DNA of 64,000 bases from the NCBI RefSeq assembly GCF_000003815.2, contig NC_049987.1:14635713-14699712 (forward strand), read 5' to 3'. Under the pieces are notes generated by a model. That model made no database searches and was not told where the DNA came from. It saw nothing but the letters and a program-made list of their open reading frames with translations. The stretch is from Branchiostoma floridae (Eukaryota > Chordata > Leptocardii > Amphioxiformes > Branchiostomatidae). Positions 57,662 to 64,000 of the stretch are shown one piece after another. A program made the translations under genes and the position numbers. Each line of letters starts with the position of its first letter. Positions within the stretch are counted from its first letter, which is position 1.

Positions 57662-59650
57662 TCAGGAGCAGATAGTTGGCTTCTCTATGAGGTTGTTTTT
57701 TATGCTTTTCTTGAAAACGGAAAGCGACTGACAATTTCTGTTGGAAAGACTTAGAGTGTTCCATATGGATGGGCCCCTAAACAATATAGTGAATTGTGTT
57801 AGGTTAGATTTTGTTTTAATAGGTCTAAGTCTGTTTTGCTGCCTCGTACTGTGATCGTGAATATCTGAGTTGTACTTGAATATGTCTTTATATAGGACTG
57901 GTAAAGAGGGACTGTTGTGAATAACTTTATGGACGAAAATGGCTGACTGTAATTTGTTTATGTCATATACTGTCAAGATTTTCAGATTGTGAAACAAAGC
58001 TGCTGAGTTTGCTATAAATGAGGCGTTTGAAGCAATTCTAACAAAACGTTTTTGTAGCAGGTGCAGAGGTTTTATTGAGGTCGTGTAAGTACTAGCCCAG
58101 ATGATATTACAATATGTTAAGTAGGGGTATATCAAGCTGTGGTAAAGAGTCATAAATATTTTACGAGATAGACAATTTGCAACTTTTCTTATAATACCAA
58201 TATTCTTAGAAATTTTCTTGCAAATAATGTCAATGTGAAATTTCCACGTGAGTTTTTCATCTATAACGACTCCTAGAAACCGTGCATTACTTACATGTTT
58301 AATGGGTTTATTCTCTATGTATATCTTAGCCATTTCTTTACTGTATTTCTTATTTCTTCCTGTGAAAATTATGAAATTTGTTTTGTCAATATTTAGGGAC
58401 AGCTTATTTGACTTAAACCATTGATTTAATTTGCAAAGTTCGTCATTTATTGTTGAAATAAGTGTATCAAAATTTTTATGCGAAATAAAAAGATTGGTGT
58501 CGTCGGCAAATAGTAAAGCGAAAAATTTCTCTGATATCATGGGTAGGTCGTTTACATAAATCAAAAATAAAAGAGGTCCTAGTATGGAGCCTTGCGGGAC
58601 ACCACGTGTTACAAATTTCTGGGACGAGACAAAACTGTTATTAGAAACATACTGCGTTCTCTCTAACAGATAATCTTTTAACCACTGAAGGACAGAGCCT
58701 TTGAATCCATATGAGTTGAGTTTGCCAAGTAATATGTTGTGATCGACTGTATCAAACGCTTTAGAGAGGTCTAGGAATATTCCAATTGTGAATTCTTTAT
58801 TTTCCAGGGCTGACGTAATTTTGTCTATGAGTTGTAGAAGGGGCATATAAGTTGAATAGTTTTTCCGGAAGCCATATTGGTGTGCATATAGAATATTGTT
58901 ATCATCTAGGTGCTTTAGAATTCTTTTGTATACTACTTTTTCTAAGATGTTTGAAAATACAGGTAATATGGATATGGGGCGATAGTTTGTGAACAGACAG
59001 GGATTTCCAGATTTGTAAAGAGGGATGACCTTGGCTACTTTTAAATCGGAGGGTACTTTGCCGGTTTCAATGGAAGTTCTAAAGACATATGTAATGGGTT
59101 CTACAATTTCTGAAGCCACCTGTTTCAGTAGTGAGGCCTTGATTTCATCCTTTCCAGGTGCTGCATTTTTTAGATTAAGAATTATGTCAAGAATTTCCGC
59201 TGTGCTGGGCGCATCGAACAAACTGATGGCGGGATATTCATTTTGCAGGTAGGATAAGGGTGAATGGTCAGTCTTGTCGATTTTGTTTGCCAAAGAAGGG
59301 CCAATATTTACAAAAAAATCATTAAATTTGTCGACTATGTTTTGTTGATTAGTTATCTCGTCTTCTCCATCCATAAACTTTGAGGGAAGGGTAGCACTTG
59401 CCTTTTTTCTGTTAAGTAGTTCATTTATAAGTTTCCAAGTATTGCGTATATCGTTTGACACAGTTGTAAACCTATCCTGATAATATTGCCTCTTAGACGT
59501 GCGAATCAAACCATTAAATTTATTTCTATAAGTTTTGTATTTTTGTAAAGTTGTTGGTGTGGGGTTCTTTAAATACTTCCTGTAGAGGCATGTAAGTAAG
59601 GATGCGAGACTGAAATAAACATGCATTTCTTTGGTCAGCCTCTGAGGCAT
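57662..59650 (-). mobile_element. 5'-truncated non-LTR retrotransposon with intact reverse transcriptase ORF
   Basis: Open frame of 662 residues without stops. RT motifs: NAAPGKDEI (about 162-170), TNYRPISILP (221-230), KAFDTVDH (297-304), GVPQGSILGP (350-359) and catalytic FADD (381-384), followed by a thumb/connection region and a long C-terminal domain. No apurinic endonuclease domain precedes it, so the 5' end is truncated near 59650. The motifs fit the Jockey/CR1-like non-LTR group; finer placement is not possible by eye. The uninterrupted frame suggests recent insertion. Confidence 0.9.
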
Positions 59651-60099
59651 TACATTGATATGTGCATTTCAAGGACACACCGCGAGCACAAGACATCAGG
59701 TGGCATCAGTTACGCTGGCTATGTGCCAGTTCACAGTTGTGCTGGTGGTGGGGTCAGCTCAGACGGATGTGAAGACGTGATATCCAAGTAGAAGTGAGGA
59801 GGTAATCTCCAAGAAGGTGTGAGGTGCGCCCCCAACCCAAACCCCGCCATCACAAAAAACAAAACAAAAACATTAACCCCCCTTACAAACACTCTGGATA
59901 TTTCACTCTGGAGGTATGTGGTCTATGAACTCTAGTTTTTTTGTTTCTTGATTGTTTTTTGCTTTCAGACAGACGAGGGCAATGTGGCACTGCACTTAAG
60001 TTTTAGTAACGTATTTCAACAGTGCCACACACAATTATGAAATAGACAACCATAAACCTACATGGTAAAATGTATGAAGGTAATGGGTAAAGGTAGTAT

Positions 60100-60262
60100 T
60101 TCACCTCCCCGGCTGAAGTCATGTGCCCATCAAGTGAGGAAGGTCGAAATAGCCTTTCCCAAGGGCACAACGCCGGGGGCACGGCGAGTATCGAACTCGA
60201 GTCGTACCTCTCAGGTTCCGAGCCCAACACTTTACCAGTTACGCTACACACAACGTTAACGC
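60100..60262 (-). mobile_element. tRNA-derived SINE-like element, reverse orientation
   Basis: On the minus strand: B-box GAGTTCGATACTC, then TGCCCTTGGGAAAGGC and a tail like that of 10400-10835. Confidence 0.6.
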
Positions 60263-60599
60263 CACATCGTAGTTTGGTGGACTACGATAAACTTGGCTGA
60301 AGTATGTCGTAGTAAAGTTTGACTGAAACAGAAAAACATAAACCTCCGTGGTAAAGTGTATGATTTCAATCAGACTGAAACGTTTTTTATCAGACTTACC
60401 TTACAGACTGGATGGCAAGTCCAAAGACGTGCTACGAGACACGTTGAATGTAGTATTTCTGTGGTATTGGTTAGATTGGACCGCTGCACATTTGACCCGC
60501 CGCCTGCTGGTATTTTCCATTCGTGGCTTGATTCCAAGGTAACTTTTAAACCCCTTTAAAACCAGGTGTCCTTGTTGAGACCGGAGAGGAGATAAGCGC

Positions 60600-60720
60600 C
60601 GCCAGAGGACTAAAATGCCTATTGATACAGCACAACATGTTGTGCTGCCCCTACGGCTAATTAATCAGCCTACGGCTGATTAAAAGGCTATGGGACGAAT
60701 GAATGAATGAATGTCCTTGT
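60600..60720. repeat. Double-hairpin repeat with (GAAT)n tail
   Basis: A perfect 20-bp palindrome at 60628-60647 and TTAATCAGCC-TAC-GGCTGATTAA at 60661-60683, followed by GAATGAATGAATGAATG. Hairpins plus a microsatellite tail resemble a non-LTR or SINE 3' end. Confidence 0.6.
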
Positions 60721-61434
60721 TGATTCACATAGGACAGCCACTATATGAAGCCATGTACATAATGATGTGCAAATTATGCAAATTCTGACTTGATTTGCAT
60801 ACTTAAAGAGGAAAATCTATATTCACAGTGTTGCCTTTATAGGACTTAAATTCATGTAGCGTACGCGCGCATGTAGTTTGTGGCAGGTGGAATATTAGCA
60901 GAAGCCAATTATGCAAATAAATCCCTAATTTGCATAATTAATGTAAAAGTGACAGTAGATAGATAAACTTTGGTACTGTGCTGTTTAAAACAGTGATGGG
61001 TTTTGTTTAATAGTTGATGCAGCATCGTCTTCATGACGTTTCTGAACAGTTCATGTTTTTGTTCACCAGTAACGTTACTACATCATAGTACATGTACATA
61101 ATAATAAACGTACAAAGCTGTTCTTATTTCTTTTCGCTTGCTCTAAAGAATTTGATTTTTTTTTTCTGTTCGATAGATAAATTCAACTACATTCTGGGAG
61201 GAGATAACCCTTACGGTGTCCACATAGGTAAATGTATAAAATAATGTTTAGCTTTAGAACCAATAGTGTAAATGACATGCTATACTCAACATGTTGACTT
61301 ATTCACATCTATAGATATTCATACATGTCTGTGTATATGTAACGTTACTGTAAGTAGTTGTAATAGACCTTAGGAAAGTCGCTGCACTTTTCTTATGTCA
61401 ATAAAGATATCTTATGTAACGTTAACATGTGTAA

Positions 61435-62750
61435 CGTTATCCACTGTGTCTATAGGGCACGTTGTTGGATGGCAGAGCCCATCCCTCTTCTTGCACTGTC
61501 TTTTACCTCCCCAACCTAAGTCAGGTACCCATTCTTACACCTGGGTGGAGTTAGAAAAGTAAATTTTAAGAGCCAGTCTACGTTCAGCCAGGAATGCCAT
61601 TGCACCAGGAATCAAAATGGTGACCTCTTGATCATGTGTCTGCTAGCCTAGCCACTGAGCCATTTGATGCCACCACATTCATGTGTGTAAATATGATGTG
61701 TATGAAAACTACAAAAAGATGAACTACAAGTCTCTCTAATTGTAGACACATCTTTTTTGCAATTCTTCTTTTATTTTCCATAACAAGCTGGTTTTATTTG
61801 CTCTGAGTTACTTCCTCTTACATTGCTTCCTAGTATCGATACCAAGTTATTTGCCATGACAAAGCCATTTTCTTTGTTGTCCGGCTTCCATGTATATGTT
61901 TTCACATAGTTTATGCTTGGTCCTCTTTTCAGGACACTTTTATACATCACACAAATTAATGTACTTGTACAAAAGTCACATTGCAATTAGAAACATGGGT
62001 TTTTAGATCCAGCAAACTTAATATTAGAGTGTAACCTGATGGTATATATAACATTTCTTACAATAATATCATTATCAGCAATAACAGTTAAGACGTTATT
62101 GTAATATCTGATATTATTGTATAGTTCTAATATTCATTTGAGCTGTTAACGAAACCCTTTCAGAAATACTAGATGTTATGAATGGGAACATATTTTGTAT
62201 TGTTCAGCAACTTTGTTCATAATTATGTCCTATAGAGTAGGGAAATTCAATATATATCCGAGTTAATGTTACTTGTAAACTCTAACACTCATTTCCTAAA
62301 TCTAGATGATCTTGTTCATATATCAAAATGGCTAAGAAGATATTCAGAGATATGTATCATTATAATCTACATCTTCCCACAAGACAATTGTTCATTCTTT
62401 CTTCACCAAACAAGCAAACAAACAACAAATACAAGCATTCACTGTTGAGGGCCTAGTTATTGGCTATACCAACCAGCTGTTAACACAACAGGTGACGCAA
62501 TAAATCTTGAAACTTTTCGATTTTTCTTAAGAGATTGACCAAAGGAATTGATACCTACAAGTATTTTGTAACGAAAGTTGATAAACATCTAGATAACAAT
62601 TAGAAGTCTCGAAGGACAAAGCCATAAAAGGGCAGTTCTTCAGAATTGTTCAGAACATACATCAGCCAGAATTCTGCAGCATTGTATATTATATTACAAT
62701 AAAATATGTTTCCCCTTAGTTATTGGTATTCTGTGATAATGCGACATCAG
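61435..62750 (+). repeat. Segmental duplication, copy 2
   Basis: Counterpart of 49770-52050, without the TTAA element and the 51570-52005 repeat. Ends where the satellite starts (GCGACATCAG then ATCGTAAG). Confidence 0.75.
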
Positions 62751-64000
62751 ATCGTAAGTTGTCGCTTTTTTGCGGTTACCGAAGGGTTCGCTTAGCGGTT
62801 AGCGGTTATCCCCCAGGTGAGCCTTCATTCGTATGTACAAAAGTTACAAAGTAATTTTGGGTACTCAAATCACTTTTTACCTTTTGCCCACGGGTTTTAC
62901 TATGATACTCAAGTGTTGAAAGTAACGCACATTTTGTTTGAAATTTCGGAAGTCCGATCGTAAGGGGTCGCTTTTTTGCGGTTACCGAAGGGTTCGCTTA
63001 GCGGTTATCCCCCAGGTGAGCCTTCATTCGTATGTAGAAAAGTTACAAAGTAATTTTGGGTACTCAAATCACTTTTACCTTTTGCCCACGGGTTTTACTA
63101 TGATACTCAAGTGTTGAAAGTAACGCACATTTTGTTTGAAATTTCGGAAGTCCGATCGTAAGTTGTCGCTTTTTTGCGGTTACCGAAGGGTTCGCTTAGC
63201 GGTTAGCGGTTATCCCCCATGTGAGCCTTCATTCGTATGTAGAAAAGTTACAAAGTAATTTTGGGTACTCAAATCACTTTTTACCTTTTGCCCACGGGTT
63301 TTACTATGATACTCAAGTGTTGAAAGTAACGCACATTTTGTTTCAAATTTCGGACGTCCGATCGGAAGGGGTCACTTTTTTGCGGTTACCGAAGGGTTCG
63401 CTTAGCGGTTAGCGGTTATCCCCCAGGTGAGCCTTCATTCGTATGTAGAAAAGTTACAAAGTAATTTTGGGTACTCAAATCACATTTTACCTTTTGCCCA
63501 CGGGTTTTACTATGATACTCAAGTATTGAAAGTAACGCACATTTTGTTTGAAATTTCGGAAGTCCGATCGTAAGGGGTCGCTTTTTTGCGGTTACCGAAG
63601 GGTTCGCTTAGCGGTTAGCGGTTATCCCCCAGGTGAGCCTTCATTCGTATGTAGAAAAGTTACAAAGTAATTTTGGGTACTCAAATCACTTTTTACCTTT
63701 TGCCCACGGGTTTTACTATGATACTCAAGTGTTGAAAGTAACGCACATTTTGTTTGAAATTTCGGAAGTCCGATCGTAAGGGGTCGCTTTTTTGCGGTAC
63801 CGAAGGGTTCGCTTGGCGGTTAGCGGTCATCCCCCAGGTGAGCCAACATTCGTATGTAGAAAAGTTACAAAGTAATTTTGGGTACTCAAATAACTTTTTA
63901 CCTTTTGCCCAGGGGTTTTACTATGATACTCAAGTGTTGAAAGTAACGCACATTTTGTTTGAAATTTCGGAAGTCCGATCGTAAGTTGTCGCTTTTTTGC
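62750..64000. repeat. Satellite DNA, about 206-bp units, continues past window
   Basis: Six units starting at about 62750, 62956, 63154, 63360, 63566 and 63772 and part of another at 63977. Lengths are 206, 198, 206, 206, 206 and 205. Each has TTTTTGCGGTTACCGAAGGG, GCGGTTAGCGGTTATCCCCC and TTTACTATGATACTCAAGTG. Units differ at few positions, so the array is young. Confidence 0.95.

Noticed and set aside
61177-61229. Possible orphan exon between TTCGATAG and GTAAAT (KFNYILGGDNPYGVHI)
   Set aside because: Splice-like borders and an open frame, but no partner exon and no family recognised; too short to call.

Overview
The window is metazoan nuclear DNA. Its genes are split by short-to-medium GT/AG introns, it is rich in small non-autonomous transposons, and it carries non-LTR and Penelope-like retroelement remnants. 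Gene content points to a cephalochordate (amphioxus, Branchiostoma): a divergent class-III-like POU gene with introns inside the homeodomain, a TRIM-family gene pair, and amphioxus-style MITE and SINE repeats. The genus assignment is inference and was not tested by a search. Four runs of N (28502-28601, 30616-30715, 33710-33809, 35968-36491) mark assembly gaps.

Layout. 1-6.9 kb: two head-to-head paralogues form a large inverted duplication; each encodes RING, two B-boxes, a coiled coil, an NFX1-like zinc region and (seen complete in the right copy) a C-terminal ubiquitin-like domain. 6.9-8.5 kb: repeats. 8.5-10.1 kb (minus): SLC35G/EamA-type transporter. 10.1-18.1 kb: intergenic, with a SINE, a TA-flanked MITE and a non-LTR retroelement tail. 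18.1-21.5 kb (minus): POU class III-like homeobox gene, three coding exons. 21.5-24.7 kb: intergenic with hairpin elements. 24.76-49.27 kb (plus): MMS22L orthologue, 34 visible coding exons, partner of TONSL in replication-fork repair. 49.3-52.4 kb: repeats, including one copy of a duplicated segment. 52.4-55.2 kb (minus): CHK/EcKinase-like gene with a frameshift in the last exon. 55.7-57.1 kb: tRNA-derived repeat, Penelope-like GIY-YIG fragment, cluster of inverted CCAAT motifs and a hammerhead-like motif. 57.2-59.65 kb (minus): 5'-truncated non-LTR retrotransposon with intact reverse transcriptase. 59.7-62.75 kb: SINE, hairpin repeat, second copy of the duplicated segment. 62.75-64 kb: young ~206-bp satellite running off the end.

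Most unusual features: (1) inside MMS22L two separate minisatellites have amplified exon/intron junctions. One repeats an exon 3' end with its 5' splice site about 13 times; the other repeats a 3' splice site with the first ~40 nt of the next exon about 36 times. Both touch conserved coding sequence. (2) The TRIM-like pair has a RING/B-box/coiled-coil/NFX1/Ubl architecture I do not recognise as a standard TRIM class, in a near-perfect head-to-head inverted duplication with identical exon lengths in all three fully visible exons.
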